From Saccharibacillus sp. O23 (GTDB lineage: Bacteria; Bacillota; Bacilli; Paenibacillales; Paenibacillaceae): DNA of 59,130 nucleotides. How positions within the stretch are numbered: the stretch's first letter is position 1; each line of letters opens with the position of its first letter. The notes beneath the pieces were generated by a model. It was given only the letters and a program-made list of their open reading frames with translations. It searched no databases and had not been told where the DNA came from. The stretch is taken from positions 1 through 59,130 of the forward strand of contig NZ_NJDE01000027.1 of the NCBI RefSeq assembly GCF_002205895.1, in the 5' to 3' direction. Of the stretch, positions 1-9,539 are shown in pieces. The position numbers and the translations under genes are program-made.

Positions 1-502
1 CGGAGAAGGCTTTTTTGTATGTGAATTTGCAAGTAACACAAGAGATCCTTGCAGTCGGCAAAGCCGCTGCCTGCCTTCCGCGACTGGAAGAGAGGCGCGG
101 CAAAGTTGTTGCGAACGGGACTCAGAACGTCTAAGGCTCAAGCACTCAGAGGCTTGAGACGCTTTCCCTCCCCCGAACAGAGCGATGCTGTTCTCCGAAC
201 CGGAGCGCCTTTGGCTTGTCGCCCTCTACACCCAGCCGCATTCTTGTTCGATCGGAAGAGGGAGACAAACAACGAAGCGCAGGTCGGAGAGCAGCATCGC
301 GGCCCCAACCATCAGCGCTACAGCTAGCAAAAATAAGTTATCCACCGAGATATTAAGATTTCCACATGCTTGGTTGATAAATCGGCTGTAAATCGCTGTT
401 TTTCAACAGATTATCCCCATTTTGCACATTTTTTTGTTTGAGCCGAGGTCGTGTTGTTTTATATATCTGTAAAAAACAGAAAAATGGGAATGGAGGACTT
501 TC
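1..502. other. Gene-poor leader upstream of the beta-helix protein gene
   Basis: No open frame here looks like a real protein; the frames at 49-327 and 185-391 lack a good ribosome binding site and have low-complexity shadow composition. A purine-rich stretch followed by six T residues at 11-16 may be the 3' arm and tail of a terminator whose other half lies outside the window. Positions 75-205 hold four short inverted repeats in a row. The part from about 330 to 470 is AT-rich and carries two 8/9 matches to a DnaA box (338-346 and 411-419) and the promoter of the next gene. Function of the 60-330 stretch is unknown. Confidence 0.5.
437..465 (+). promoter_or_regulatory. Putative SigA promoter of the beta-helix protein gene
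   Basis: A -35-like TTTGAG (437-442) and a -10-like TATATA (460-465) are separated by 17 bases. The distance to the ATG at 503 leaves a short leader of about 30 bases that contains a small inverted repeat (CTGT, six A, CAG) at about 467-480. The -35 box is weak, so the call rests mainly on spacing and position. Confidence 0.45.
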
Positions 503-1621
503 ATGAAAATTCAGGTTGTAAAACAAAGGCGTACGGCATCATTCGCAGCGCTCGCTTTGGCCGGTTTATTAATTTGGCAGGCTCCTACCGAAGCGGCTGC
601 GCCTCAATCATCCGTATCTGTCAAAGATTACGGAGCCGTACCGAACGGAAAAACCGATTCGTTGGCCGCTTTTCAAAAAGCGATTGCTGCGGCTAAAACC
701 CGAGGGGGCAGCGTCTATGTCCCGCCGGGCAATTACGCGTTAAGCGGCCGCTTATTTGTGGATGGAGTGGGGATAACCGGCGCCGGGCAGAACTTGTCCA
801 TTCTGACTTCGACGGATCCTGCCAACGGTTCGATCGATCTGAAAGGCTCCAACGTCTCACTCAAAGACCTGACGCATGTATACAAAAATACCGCCGCGCG
901 TGACGGTTCGGATGCCAAGAACAGCATAACGGTGCTGGGAGCGTCGAACTTCTCGATCCGCAATGTCCGAGTCGTCGGAGCGGGGACCGCCGGTATTCTG
1001 GTTCGGGACGAAGCAAAGGATGGCGTTATTTCCGATAACGTTATCAAGAACACCAAAGCCGACGGTATTCATATTACGGACGGCAGCAGCCGGATCACGA
1101 TCGAGAATAATACCGTCAAACAGACCGGCGACGACACGATTGCCGTAGTCAGTTACAAGAAGGATCCTGTCGTGACAAGCGACGTCGTGATTCGAGGGAA
1201 CTCGGTCGGTTACGCTTCGGGAGCCCGCGGCATCTCCGTGGTAGGCGGGAGCGGAGTGAAGATCGAGAAGAATACGATCAACAACACCGAAATGGCGGGA
1301 ATTTATATCGCGGTCGAAGCGGCTTGGAAGACTCGCGACGTCAATGACGTGAATGTCAGCGGCAATACGATCGTAAAAACAGGCACCCGGCCGACCAACG
1401 ACCATCCTAATGTACTCGTATTCGCGGATACCGGAAGCATCGACGAGATTCGCTTCGATCGAAACGTGATTACGGATTCGACCAATGCGGGGATCGGAGT
1501 ATGGGGAGACGGCAAGATCGGCAAGATTTATTTTACGTTTAATCAGGTCAAGAATCCCGGACATGACGCGACCAATTTCAAGAAAGGCGATATTACGTCG
1601 GAAGGGAACAGCGGATTTTAA
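503..1621 (+). CDS. Secreted right-handed beta-helix protein (pectate-lyase-3/pectin-lyase fold)
   Basis: A 372-residue protein with an N-terminal signal peptide: a KQRR basic region, a hydrophobic core around residues 12-26, and a likely cleavage near the alanine-rich segment at 30-34. Residues 38-60 (VKDYGAVPNGKTDS) are the characteristic start of pectate_lyase_3/GH28-type beta-helices. The rest is a series of roughly 22-residue coils rich in N, I, V and G (for example NVIKNT, NTVKQT, NTINNT, NVITDS), typical of parallel beta-helix rungs. This suggests an extracellular polysaccharide lyase or hydrolase, but I cannot identify a specific substrate or a definite catalytic set. The start has a GGAGG at 492-496. 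It has its own promoter and terminator and is unrelated in function to the stress operon downstream. Confidence 0.8.
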   Translation: MKIQVVKQRRTASFAALALAGLLIWQAPTEAAAPQSSVSVKDYGAVPNGKTDSLAAFQKAIAAAKTRGGSVYVPPGNYALSGRLFVDGVGITGAGQNLSILTSTDPANGSIDLKGSNVSLKDLTHVYKNTAARDGSDAKNSITVLGASNFSIRNVRVVGAGTAGILVRDEAKDGVISDNVIKNTKADGIHITDGSSRITIENNTVKQTGDDTIAVVSYKKDPVVTSDVVIRGNSVGYASGARGISVVGGSGVKIEKNTINNTEMAGIYIAVEAAWKTRDVNDVNVSGNTIVKTGTRPTNDHPNVLVFADTGSIDEIRFDRNVITDSTNAGIGVWGDGKIGKIYFTFNQVKNPGHDATNFKKGDITSEGNSGF

Positions 1622-1633
1622 CAGGCAAGCAGG

Positions 1634-1661
1634 AAGACCGCGAACCTCGCGGTCTTTTTTT
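1634..1661 (+). terminator. Rho-independent terminator after the beta-helix gene
   Basis: An inverted repeat AAGACCGCGA / TCGCGGTCTT around a 3-base loop (stem arms 1634-1643 and 1647-1656) runs into seven T residues at 1655-1661. It separates this gene from the ctsR operon promoter immediately downstream. Confidence 0.9.
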
Positions 1662-1684
1662 GATATTCAAAAAAACGGGAAGTC

Positions 1685-1712
1685 TTGGCATTTGCAAAAA
1701 ATATGCTATAAT
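1685..1712 (+). promoter_or_regulatory. SigA promoter of the ctsR operon
   Basis: TTGGCA (1685-1690) and a perfect TATAAT (1707-1712) with a 16-base spacer. The CtsR operator starts 8 bases after the -10, so repressor binding would cover the transcription start. The leader to the ctsR start is about 210 bases long. Confidence 0.85.
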
Positions 1713-1720
1713 ATACACAA

Positions 1721-1742
1721 AGTCAAAGAAAGTCAAAGTCAA
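1721..1742 (+). promoter_or_regulatory. CtsR operator (tandem heptad repeat)
   Basis: AGTCAAA (1721-1727), three bases GAA, AGTCAAA (1731-1737) matches the CtsR consensus RGTCAAA-NAN-RGTCAAA. A further partial copy AGTCAA follows directly at 1737-1742. Location just downstream of the -10 and upstream of ctsR itself implies autorepression of ctsR-mcsA-mcsB-clpC, relieved on heat or protein stress. Confidence 0.9.
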
Positions 1743-1932
1743 CTGTTTGTCGTGTCATCAATACCCTGCGACACGCCGCAAATTCACGGTGCCTAGCGGC
1801 TCGAAACCGTTCGGGCCGTACAAAAACAACCAGACGTTTCTTCCTTTTTGCGGAAGGGTTATTTTAAGAGTAGGCTCCACATTCGGACAGTAGGCCGAGC
1901 GGCGGCTCAGGTAGATCGTGGAGGGTGAGTCG

Positions 1933-2397
1933 ATGCGTAACATATCCGATGTCATCGAGCATTATTTAAAGACGGTTCTTCAAGAAAGCCAAGGAGGCAT
2001 GATCGAGATTCAACGCAACGATCTGGCCGACCGCTTCTCTTGTGTGCCGTCGCAGATCAATTACGTCATCAGTACGCGTTTTACGTTGGAAAAAGGATAT
2101 TTGGTCGAAAGCAAGCGAGGCGGGGGAGGCTACATCCGGATTCAGCGTATCGAGCTTCCGGCCCATTCCGAGCTTCATGCCCATGTACACGAGACGATCG
2201 GCGGCGAGATGAGTCAAGCGGCAGCCGAAGGATTGATCTACCGTCTGGAAGAAGCGGGCTTGATCACCTGCCGGGAAGCCGCGGTCATGAGAGCGACGGT
2301 CTCGCGCAATACGCTGCTGCTCAAGCTGCCGTATCGGGACGAGATGAGAGCGCGCATCATGAAAGCGATGCTGATCGCGCTGATGGGGCAGCAATAA
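1933..2397 (+). CDS. ctsR: CtsR, transcriptional repressor of class III stress genes
   Basis: A 154-residue protein, the usual CtsR length. CtsR is a dimeric winged helix-turn-helix repressor of clp genes; the N-terminal half (RNISDVIEHYLK to about residue 70) carries the HTH and the glycine-rich wing KRGGGGYIRI that inserts in the DNA minor groove and acts as the heat sensor. The C-terminal half is the dimerisation and McsB/ClpC-interaction region. I chose ATG 1933 rather than GTG 1918 because the GGAGG at 1919-1923 is correctly spaced for it and overlaps the GTG. First gene of a four-gene operon with its own operator upstream. Confidence 0.95.
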   Translation: MRNISDVIEHYLKTVLQESQGGMIEIQRNDLADRFSCVPSQINYVISTRFTLEKGYLVESKRGGGGYIRIQRIELPAHSELHAHVHETIGGEMSQAAAEGLIYRLEEAGLITCREAAVMRATVSRNTLLLKLPYRDEMRARIMKAMLIALMGQQ

Positions 2398-2457
2398 CAA
2401 GAGAGTCGCGCAGGATTGCGGCGATTCAACGTTTATCAGTCGAAGGAGGTGGCGCGG

Positions 2458-2985
2458 ATGCTGTGTCAAGAATGCCAACAGCGGCCCGCAACCCTGCATT
2501 TTACGAAGATTATCAACGGCGAGAAAAACGAATTCCATATTTGCGAACAGTGCGCGAGAGAGAAAGGCGAGACGATTCCCGGTACGGCCGGAGGCTTCTC
2601 GATTCATAATCTCCTCTCGGGATTTCTCGACTTCGACAATATGGCCGGCAAGACGCAATCGGGAACTCCGCCGCAGACCCAGCAGCAGCATTGCGAGGAA
2701 TGCGGGATGACGTATGCCCAGTTCCGCAAAATCGGGCGTTTCGGATGCAGTTCTTGTTATAAATATTTCGACGATCGGATCGATCCGCTTCTTAAACGGG
2801 TGCATGGAGGAACCGTGCATGTCGGCAAAGTGCCGAAGCGAGGCGGGGCCGATTTGCAGGTTCAACGCGAGATCGACGCGCTCAAGCAGGAACTTCAAGA
2901 GCGGATCGAGAAGCAGGAGTTCGAAACGGCCGCCCAGCTTCGAGACCGCATTCGCGAGCTTGAGCTGCAGCGAACCCAGCGGTAA
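2458..2985 (+). CDS. mcsA: McsA, zinc-binding activator of the arginine kinase McsB
   Basis: A 175-residue protein with four CxxC pairs: CQEC near the N-terminus, CEQC about residue 30, CEEC about residue 80 and CSSC about residue 98. This is the McsA zinc-binding arrangement. The C-terminal 40 residues form a UVR motif (coiled coil, QELQERIEKQEFETAAQLRD), the same motif found in the ClpC middle domain. McsA activates McsB and stabilises the McsB/ClpC adaptor complex. ATG 2458 is preceded by GAAGGAGGTG at 2441-2450. It lies 60 bases after ctsR and 15 bases before mcsB, in one transcript. Confidence 0.93.
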   Translation: MLCQECQQRPATLHFTKIINGEKNEFHICEQCAREKGETIPGTAGGFSIHNLLSGFLDFDNMAGKTQSGTPPQTQQQHCEECGMTYAQFRKIGRFGCSSCYKYFDDRIDPLLKRVHGGTVHVGKVPKRGGADLQVQREIDALKQELQERIEKQEFETAAQLRDRIRELELQRTQR

Positions 2986-3000
2986 AGGAGGGACCGAACC

Positions 3001-4065
3001 ATGTCGGATTTTACTTTTACGGAGAATGCGCTTAGCGCTTGGATGCAGGTCGAAGGACGCGACTCCGATATCGTCATCAGCAGCCGGGTAAGGATCGCGC
3101 GCAATTTGAGAAAACTGCCGTTTCCGCTTGTGGCGAACGAAGAGCAAGGGGAGCAGGTACGGGAGTTGGTCGTGGATGCCGCGGCCCGGGCGGCCGAAGA
3201 ATTGGGACCGCTGCAGCCGATCCAACTCGACGAACTGAGCGAAGTGGATCGGCAGGTCTTGGTGGAGAAGCACTTGGTCAGCCCTACGCTGGCGAACGAA
3301 TCCCAGAACCCGGCCGTCGTGCTGAGCGAAGACGAATCGCTGAGCATCATGATCAACGAAGAAGACCATATTCGCATCCAATGTCTGTATCCCGGATTTC
3401 AAGTGAAGCAGGCCTGGGAAAGAGCGACGGCGGTAGACGACGCGCTCGAAGCTTACGTGGATTACGCGTTCGACGATCGCCGCGGATACTTGACCAGTTG
3501 TCCGACCAACGTGGGAACCGGACTGCGGGCTTCCGTCATGATCCATATGCCCGCGCTCGTCATGACCCATCAAGTGGGCCGCATCCTTAATGCGGTTTCT
3601 CAGGTGGGCCTTACGGTGCGCGGCATCTACGGAGAAGGCAGCGAAGCGCAGGGCAATCTGTTCCAGATCTCCAATCAGATCACGCTCGGACAGAGCGAGC
3701 AAGAGATTGTGGACAATCTGGAAGGAATCGTGGCGCAGATTATCGAATATGAACGACAGGCGCGCAGCAGGCTCGTCGGCGAGTCGAAGATCCGTTTGTA
3801 CGACCGCGTAATGCGTTCGTACGGGATTCTGACTCATGCGGCGATTATCGACGGCAAAGAAGCGGCGCAGCGGCTCTCGGATGTTCGTCTGGGCGTCGAT
3901 CTCGGTTGGATCGACGCGCTGTCGATGACCTTGCTGAACGAACTTACCATTTTGACCCAGCCGAATTTCCTTCAGAAAACGTTCGGTGCTACAATGAACA
4001 CATCGGAGAAGGATATGTACCGAGCGCAGTTGATTCGGGACAAATTGGTTAAAAGTAAAGAATAA
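3001..4065 (+). CDS. mcsB: McsB, protein arginine kinase
   Basis: A 354-residue member of the phosphagen (guanido) kinase family that phosphorylates arginines on client proteins and on CtsR, marking them for ClpCP degradation. The catalytic region is recognisable: SSRVRIARNLRKLPFPL near residue 24 (nucleotide-binding arginines) and LTSCPTNVGTGLRAS near residue 163, the conserved Cys-loop of guanido kinases. Length equals the family norm. AAAGGAGG at 2984-2991 serves ATG 3001. Co-transcribed with mcsA and clpC; a 66-base gap separates it from clpC. Confidence 0.95.
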   Translation: MSDFTFTENALSAWMQVEGRDSDIVISSRVRIARNLRKLPFPLVANEEQGEQVRELVVDAAARAAEELGPLQPIQLDELSEVDRQVLVEKHLVSPTLANESQNPAVVLSEDESLSIMINEEDHIRIQCLYPGFQVKQAWERATAVDDALEAYVDYAFDDRRGYLTSCPTNVGTGLRASVMIHMPALVMTHQVGRILNAVSQVGLTVRGIYGEGSEAQGNLFQISNQITLGQSEQEIVDNLEGIVAQIIEYERQARSRLVGESKIRLYDRVMRSYGILTHAAIIDGKEAAQRLSDVRLGVDLGWIDALSMTLLNELTILTQPNFLQKTFGATMNTSEKDMYRAQLIRDKLVKSKE

Positions 4066-4131
4066 CCCGATTTCCCGTGTCGGCGGTCGAATCCGGCCGG
4101 AAGCTTACTAATTTGTGGAGGTGCTTCGCAT

Positions 4132-6600
4132 ATGATGTTTGGCAGATTTACGGAACGCGCGCAGAAGGTTCTGGCTCTCGCCCAAGAAGAAGCGGTGAGG
4201 CTGGGACATAACAACATTGGCACCGAACATATCCTGCTCGGCTTGATTCGCGAAGGCGAAGGCATCGCGGCCAAAGCGTTGATCGGACTGGGCCTCGGGC
4301 TGGAACAAATCCAGAACGAAGTCGAGACTTTGATCGGACGCGGCCAAGATCAGCCGACCAATATCGCATATACGCCTCGGGCGAAAAAAGTCATCGAGCT
4401 GTCGATGGACGAAGCTCGCAAGCTCGGCCACACTTACGTGGGCACGGAGCACATCCTGCTCGGTCTGATCCGCGAAGGCGAAGGCGTGGCGGCCCGCGTG
4501 CTGAACAACCTCGGCATCAGCCTCAACAAAGCCCGCCAGCAGGTGCTTCAGCTGCTCGGCAGCAGCGAAGCGGTATCGAGCCATCACGGCACGCCGGCTA
4601 ACGTCAGCACGCCTACGCTGGACAGCCTGGCACGCGATCTGACGGCGTACGCCAAAGACGGCAACATCGATCCGGTCATCGGCCGCAGCAAAGAGATCGA
4701 ACGCGTGATCCAAGTGCTCAGCCGCCGGACCAAAAACAATCCGGTACTGATCGGCGAACCGGGCGTAGGCAAAACGGCGATCGCCGAAGGCTTGGCCCAG
4801 AAGATCGTCAATAACGAAATTCCGGAAACGCTGCGCGAAAAACGCGTCATGACGCTCGATATGGGTTCGGTCGTCGCCGGTACCAAATACCGCGGCGAAT
4901 TCGAAGACCGTCTGAAAAAGATCATGGACGAGATCCGTCAAGCGGGCAACGTCATCTTGTTCATCGACGAGCTGCATACGCTGATCGGAGCGGGCGGCGC
5001 GGAAGGCGCGATTGACGCGTCGAATATCCTGAAGCCGGCTCTGGCCCGCGGCGAACTTCAGTGCATCGGGGCCACGACGCTGGACGAATACCGCAAGTAT
5101 ATCGAGAAAGACGCCGCGCTGGAACGTCGTTTCCAACCGATTACGGTGGATCAACCTTCCGTCGACGAAGCGATCCAGATCCTCATGGGTCTGCGCGACC
5201 GTTACGAGGCGCATCACCGCGTGAAAATCACGGACGAAGCGATCGTGCAAGCGGTCAAGCTGTCGGACCGTTATATCACCGACCGCTTCCTGCCGGATAA
5301 GGCGATCGACTTGATCGACGAAGCGGGTTCCAAAGTAAGGCTTCACACGTATACGGTACCGCCGAATCTCAAACAGCTCGAAAACCGCTTGGAAGATATC
5401 CGCAAAGAGAAGGATTCCGCGGTTCAGAGCCAAGAATTCGAGAAAGCGGCCGCGCTGCGCGATACCGAGCAGAAGATCCGCGAAGAGCTGGAAATGACGC
5501 GCAATCAGTGGAAAGAAAAACAGGGCCGTACCGATTCCGAAGTAACGCCGGAAGATATCGCCGACGTGGTCAGCAACTGGACCGGCGTACCGGTCACGAA
5601 GCTGAAGGAAGAAGAAACGGAGCGCCTGCTCAATATGGAATCCCTGCTGCATGACCGCGTGATCGGTCAAGACGAAGCGGTCGTGGCCGTCAGCCGAGCG
5701 ATCCGCCGCGCACGCGCCGGTCTCAAGGATCCGAAGCGTCCGATGGGTTCGTTCATCTTCCTCGGTCCTACGGGCGTAGGTAAAACGGAGCTGGCTCGCG
5801 CGCTTGCCGAAGCGATGTTCGGCGACGAAAATGCCGTCATCCGTATCGACATGTCGGAATACATGGAGAAACATTCGACGTCCCGTCTGGTCGGAGCGCC
5901 TCCGGGATACGTCGGTTACGAAGAAGGCGGACAGTTGACCGAGAAGGTCCGCCGCAAACCGTATTCCGTCGTCCTGCTGGACGAGATCGAAAAAGCGCAC
6001 CCTGAAGTGTTCAACATTCTGCTTCAAGTGCTGGAAGACGGACGCCTGACCGACTCCAAAGGCCGCGTCGTCGACTTCCGCAATACGCTGATCATCCTGA
6101 CGTCGAACGTCGGCGCGGACGCGATTCGCCGCAATTCGACGCTGGGCTTCACGGCCGCGGTCGACAGCGGAGCGGAATACAGCAATATGAAAGGCAAAGT
6201 CATGGACGAGCTGAAGAAGAGCTTCCGTCCGGAGTTCCTCAACCGGATCGACGAAGTGATCGTCTTCCACTCGCTGGAAGAGAAGCATATCGGACAGATC
6301 GTGACTTTGATGTCCGAAGAACTGCGTAAACGCCTGAACGAATACGGCGTGAACTTCAAGCTGACGGACGAAGCCAAAGCTTTCCTTGCCAAAGAAGGTT
6401 ACGACCCGGCTTACGGCGCGCGTCCGCTGCGCCGGGCGATCCAGAAGCATATCGAGGACCGTCTGTCCGAAGAGCTGCTGACGGGCCGCGTGGCCAAAGG
6501 CGATTTCCTGTTGATCGACGAGAAAGAAGGCGCGTTGACCGTCGAAAAAGGCGAAGAACAGGCGGAGCCGGTCGTATCGGTGGAAAAATCGGATAAATAA
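4132..6600 (+). CDS. clpC: ClpC, AAA+ unfoldase of the ClpCP protease
   Basis: An 822-residue class I Clp ATPase. The N-domain contains two similar repeats (residues about 3-75 and 78-150, each with [15 protein letters not shown]). D1 has Walker [10 protein letters not shown] near 208 and Walker B LFIDELHT near 275. A coiled-coil M-domain with a UVR motif (about 410-475) binds McsB/MecA-type adaptors. D2 has Walker [10 protein letters not shown] near 545 and Walker [11 protein letters not shown]. It threads arginine-phosphorylated or adaptor-delivered substrates into ClpP. A GGAGGTG lies at 4116-4122 ahead of the ATG. Last gene of the operon, followed by a strong terminator. Confidence 0.97.
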   Translation: MMFGRFTERAQKVLALAQEEAVRLGHNNIGTEHILLGLIREGEGIAAKALIGLGLGLEQIQNEVETLIGRGQDQPTNIAYTPRAKKVIELSMDEARKLGHTYVGTEHILLGLIREGEGVAARVLNNLGISLNKARQQVLQLLGSSEAVSSHHGTPANVSTPTLDSLARDLTAYAKDGNIDPVIGRSKEIERVIQVLSRRTKNNPVLIGEPGVGKTAIAEGLAQKIVNNEIPETLREKRVMTLDMGSVVAGTKYRGEFEDRLKKIMDEIRQAGNVILFIDELHTLIGAGGAEGAIDASNILKPALARGELQCIGATTLDEYRKYIEKDAALERRFQPITVDQPSVDEAIQILMGLRDRYEAHHRVKITDEAIVQAVKLSDRYITDRFLPDKAIDLIDEAGSKVRLHTYTVPPNLKQLENRLEDIRKEKDSAVQSQEFEKAAALRDTEQKIREELEMTRNQWKEKQGRTDSEVTPEDIADVVSNWTGVPVTKLKEEETERLLNMESLLHDRVIGQDEAVVAVSRAIRRARAGLKDPKRPMGSFIFLGPTGVGKTELARALAEAMFGDENAVIRIDMSEYMEKHSTSRLVGAPPGYVGYEEGGQLTEKVRRKPYSVVLLDEIEKAHPEVFNILLQVLEDGRLTDSKGRVVDFRNTLIILTSNVGADAIRRNSTLGFTAAVDSGAEYSNMKGKVMDELKKSFRPEFLNRIDEVIVFHSLEEKHIGQIVTLMSEELRKRLNEYGVNFKLTDEAKAFLAKEGYDPAYGARPLRRAIQKHIEDRLSEELLTGRVAKGDFLLIDEKEGALTVEKGEEQAEPVVSVEKSDK

Positions 6601-6678
6601 GCAGGATCAGTGATAAGTGACAATAAAAGGCCCGGGCCGGGCGATGCTTCGCGCTTTTCCGGTCTGCCGGCCGCCGGA

Positions 6679-6719
6679 GCCGGGTCGCGAAAATTCGTTT
6701 TCGCGGCCTGGCTTTTTTT
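6679..6719 (+). terminator. Rho-independent terminator of the ctsR-clpC operon
   Basis: A 15-base-pair stem (6679-6693 with 6698-6712, two G-U pairs) capped by a stable TTCG tetraloop is followed by seven T residues at 6713-6719. This is one of the strongest terminators in the window. Confidence 0.93.
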
Positions 6720-6861
6720 GCTTGGCAGACCGCTTTGCAGGGACTCGTTCCCCTTACTTTTGCGGACGATAAATGATAAACTTTGATAGGCAGGGCCTTC
6801 CGTATGCCGGAGGCGAACGGACGGTTTGGGAATGCCGGGAAACCGGCGAGAGAGGAGATCC

Positions 6862-8241
6862 ATGGCCAAAACGAAAACGAAGTTTTATTGCACCGAATGC
6901 GGCTACGAATCGCCGAAATGGTACGGGAAATGCCCGGGATGCCAATCGTGGAACTCGATGGTCGAAGAAACGGTCAGCAGCGGCGTCAAAACGCAGGGGA
7001 TGAGCGGAATGAACTCTTCCTTGTTTCAAGGGACGACCAAGCCTCAGTCCATCGTGGATATCGAAGGCGGTCAAGAACCGCGCGTCGATACGAAGATCGG
7101 CGAGCTGAACCGTGTTCTGGGAGGCGGCGTGGTTCCGGGTTCGCTGATTCTGGTCGGCGGAGATCCGGGCATCGGGAAATCGACGCTGCTCTTGCAGACG
7201 TCGCACTCGTTGGCCGCATCGGGACTTAAGGTATTGTATATTTCCGGCGAAGAATCGGTGAAGCAGACCAAACTTCGCGCCGAGCGGCTCGGCGCGTTGT
7301 CGGCTCAGCTGTACGTGCTTTGCGAGAGCAACATGGAACAGATCGAGCAGTCCATCGAGCAGATCGCGCCCGATTTTCTGGTCATCGACTCGATTCAGAC
7401 CGTGTATCAGCCGGACGTGACCAGCGCGCCGGGCAGCGTGTCGCAGGTCCGCGAGTGTACGGCGCGCTTTATGCGGCTCGCCAAGAACGGCGGAATCGCG
7501 ATCGTGCTGGTCGGACACGTCACCAAAGAAGGCGCGATCGCCGGACCGCGCATGTTGGAACATATGGTGGACTGCGTGCTGTATTTCGAAGGCGAGCGCC
7601 ATCATACGTACCGGATTCTCCGCGCGGTGAAGAACCGTTTCGGTTCGACGAACGAGATGGGGATCTTCGAGATGCGCGAGCAAGGATTGGACGAAGTGAC
7701 CAACCCTTCGGAACTGTTCTTGTCCGAGCGCGCGATGGGCGTGTCGGGGACGACCGTCGTGGCCAGCATGGAAGGAACGCGTCCGGTGTTGGTCGAGATT
7801 CAGGCCTTGGTCGCGACGACGCATTTCCCGTCGCCGAGACGGATGGGCACGGGCATTGATTACAACCGGTTGAACTTGATCATCGCGGTGCTGGAGAAAC
7901 GCATGGGGCTCTATATGCAGACGCAGGACGCTTACGTCAACGTGGCGGGCGGCGTCCGGCTGGACGAGCCGGCGGTCGATCTGGCGATCGCCGTCAGCAT
8001 CGCGTCCAGCGTGCAGGATAAGCCGACGCGGCCTTACGACGCGGTATTCGGCGAGATCGGCCTGACGGGCGAAGTCCGGGCGGTGGCGCGGGCGGAGCAG
8101 CGGGTCAAAGAAGCGCAGAAGTTGGGCTTCAAGCGGGTCATTTTGCCAGAGAAGAGCTTGAAGGGCTGGAAACATCCGAAAGGGATCGAACTGATCGGGG
8201 TCGAAACCGTTTCGCAGGCGCTCAAAGCGGCGCTAGAGTAG
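6862..8241 (+). CDS. radA: RadA/Sms, DNA repair branch-migration helicase
   Basis: A 459-residue RadA. Order of elements: N-terminal C4 zinc finger (CTEC and CPGC, residues 10-30), RecA-like ATPase with Walker [11 protein letters not shown] near 100, the RadA-specific KNRFG motif near 258, and a C-terminal Lon-protease-like domain. It promotes branch migration and processing of recombination intermediates. I chose ATG 6862 over ATG 6826 because GAGGAGA at 6852-6858 is correctly spaced and the 12 extra residues are not like RadA. It is followed after 39 bases by disA, as in B. subtilis, where RadA restrains DisA activity. Confidence 0.95.
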   Translation: MAKTKTKFYCTECGYESPKWYGKCPGCQSWNSMVEETVSSGVKTQGMSGMNSSLFQGTTKPQSIVDIEGGQEPRVDTKIGELNRVLGGGVVPGSLILVGGDPGIGKSTLLLQTSHSLAASGLKVLYISGEESVKQTKLRAERLGALSAQLYVLCESNMEQIEQSIEQIAPDFLVIDSIQTVYQPDVTSAPGSVSQVRECTARFMRLAKNGGIAIVLVGHVTKEGAIAGPRMLEHMVDCVLYFEGERHHTYRILRAVKNRFGSTNEMGIFEMREQGLDEVTNPSELFLSERAMGVSGTTVVASMEGTRPVLVEIQALVATTHFPSPRRMGTGIDYNRLNLIIAVLEKRMGLYMQTQDAYVNVAGGVRLDEPAVDLAIAVSIASSVQDKPTRPYDAVFGEIGLTGEVRAVARAEQRVKEAQKLGFKRVILPEKSLKGWKHPKGIELIGVETVSQALKAALE

Positions 8242-8280
8242 TGCGTTGACCATGGGGGTCGATGCAGGGGGAGGCAGGCT

Positions 8281-9354
8281 ATGAAAGAATCGGAATCCGT
8301 AAAAATGAACGAGCTGCTCAAGCTCGTCGCGCCGGGAGCGCCTTTCCGCGACGGTCTTGAGAACGTGCTCCGGGCCAAGACCGGCGCTCTGATCGTGGTC
8401 GGGTACAGTCCCGAAGTGATGGAAGTCGTCGACGGCGGCTTCTCCATCAACTGCGACTTTTCGCCGAACTATCTGTACGAGCTGGCGAAGATGGACGGCG
8501 CCATCATCTTGAGCGAAGATCTCAAGCGCATCTTGTACGCCAATACCCAGTTGATTCCCGATCCGGCGATCTCGTCGTCGGAGACGGGCATTCGCCACCG
8601 AACGGCGGAACGCGTCGCCAAGCAGACCGGCAAGCTGGTCGTGTCCATTTCCCAGAGGCGCAATATCATCACGCTGTATCTGGGCAGCCTGCGTTACGCG
8701 CTCAAAGAAGTCGGCGTCATCCTGACCAAAGCGAATCAGGCGATCCAGACGCTGGAGCGATACAAAGCGGTGCTGACGCAGGCCATGACCAATCTCACCG
8801 CTTCGGAATTCGAAGAAATGGTGACGCTTGCGGAAGTCGTGGGCGTGATCCGTCGGGTAGAGATGGTGCTGCGCATCAAGACCGAGATTCAGCGTTACGT
8901 CAGCGAGCTGGGGAACGAAGGCCGACTGATCTCGATGCAAATGGAAGAATTGGTCGGCAACACCGAACGCGAAGTCTTGCTGCTGCTCAAAGACTACGTG
9001 GCGCAGAGCGGCGAAGAGCGGATCAAAGACGTGCTCGCCGCGCTTCGCCGATCCACCGACGACGAGCTGCTGGATACGGCGCATATCGTGCGTCTGCTCG
9101 GTTATCCGGCGCAGACGTCGGTCGCCGACGAGATGCTCACTCCGCGCGGTTATCGCGTACTCAGCAAGATTCCTCGCCTGCCGAACGTCATCGTGCACAA
9201 CTTGACCGAACATTTCGGCAAACTGGGCCATGTCGTGCGGGCGGAGCTGGAAGAGTTGGACGAAGTCGACGGCATCGGCGGCGCCCGCGCCCGCACGATC
9301 AAAGAAGGTCTGCGGCGTTTGCAGGATCAAGTCTTTATCGACCGGCAGGTCTAA
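8281..9354 (+). CDS. disA: DisA, DNA integrity scanning diadenylate cyclase
   Basis: A 357-residue protein making cyclic di-AMP from two ATP. The N-terminal DAC domain shows the catalytic DGA motif (residues 74-76 region, [10 protein letters not shown]) and the RHR motif (TGIRHRTAE near 105). A helical spine follows, and the C-terminal helix-hairpin-helix DNA-binding domain contains VDGIGGARA near 337. The octamer scans DNA and stops cyclising at branched structures. AGGGGGAGG at about 8268-8276 precedes the start. It shares the transcript with radA and is followed directly by a terminator. Confidence 0.96.
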   Translation: MKESESVKMNELLKLVAPGAPFRDGLENVLRAKTGALIVVGYSPEVMEVVDGGFSINCDFSPNYLYELAKMDGAIILSEDLKRILYANTQLIPDPAISSSETGIRHRTAERVAKQTGKLVVSISQRRNIITLYLGSLRYALKEVGVILTKANQAIQTLERYKAVLTQAMTNLTASEFEEMVTLAEVVGVIRRVEMVLRIKTEIQRYVSELGNEGRLISMQMEELVGNTEREVLLLLKDYVAQSGEERIKDVLAALRRSTDDELLDTAHIVRLLGYPAQTSVADEMLTPRGYRVLSKIPRLPNVIVHNLTEHFGKLGHVVRAELEELDEVDGIGGARARTIKEGLRRLQDQVFIDRQV

Positions 9355-9384
9355 ACGTTTCTACGCGATATAAGCGGTTTCACG

Positions 9385-9416
9385 GCGTCTTCCTTCGGGA
9401 AGGCGCTTGTCTTTTT
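9385..9416 (+). terminator. Terminator after radA-disA
   Basis: Stem GCGTCTTCC (9385-9393) and GGAAGGCGC (9398-9406) with a TTCG loop, followed by TTGTCTTTTT. One T-G wobble. The stem sits in the 185-base gap between disA and ispD. Confidence 0.85.
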
Positions 9417-9459
9417 CGGCGGAAGAAGCCGGGTTTTCAGGCCGTTTTCGGCAGGATTG

Positions 9460-9488
9460 TAGTTTTCCGTGCTTGCTGCGGGTATACT
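9460..9488 (+). promoter_or_regulatory. Possible promoter of ispD-ispF
   Basis: A good -10, TATACT (9483-9488), lies about 50 bases before ispD. The best -35 at correct distance is only TAGTTT (9460-9465, 17-base spacer); a better TTGTAG (9457-9462) is 20 bases away. The terminator upstream makes a promoter here necessary, but the exact elements are uncertain. Confidence 0.35.
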
Positions 9489-9539
9489 TAAGAGACGCGG
9501 AAAAACAGCGAAAACGGCATAAAGGCGGGGCTGAAAGCA

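Noticed and set aside
49..391. Two short frames before the first gene
   Set aside because: No ribosome binding site, low-complexity arginine/leucine composition and mutual overlap.
1966..3837. 623-codon open frame on the - strand across ctsR-mcsA-mcsB
   Set aside because: It crosses three well supported genes in one phase, has shadow-like composition and no homologous domain.
4108..6450. 780-codon open frame on the - strand opposite clpC
   Set aside because: Same reason: reverse of a strongly biased gene.
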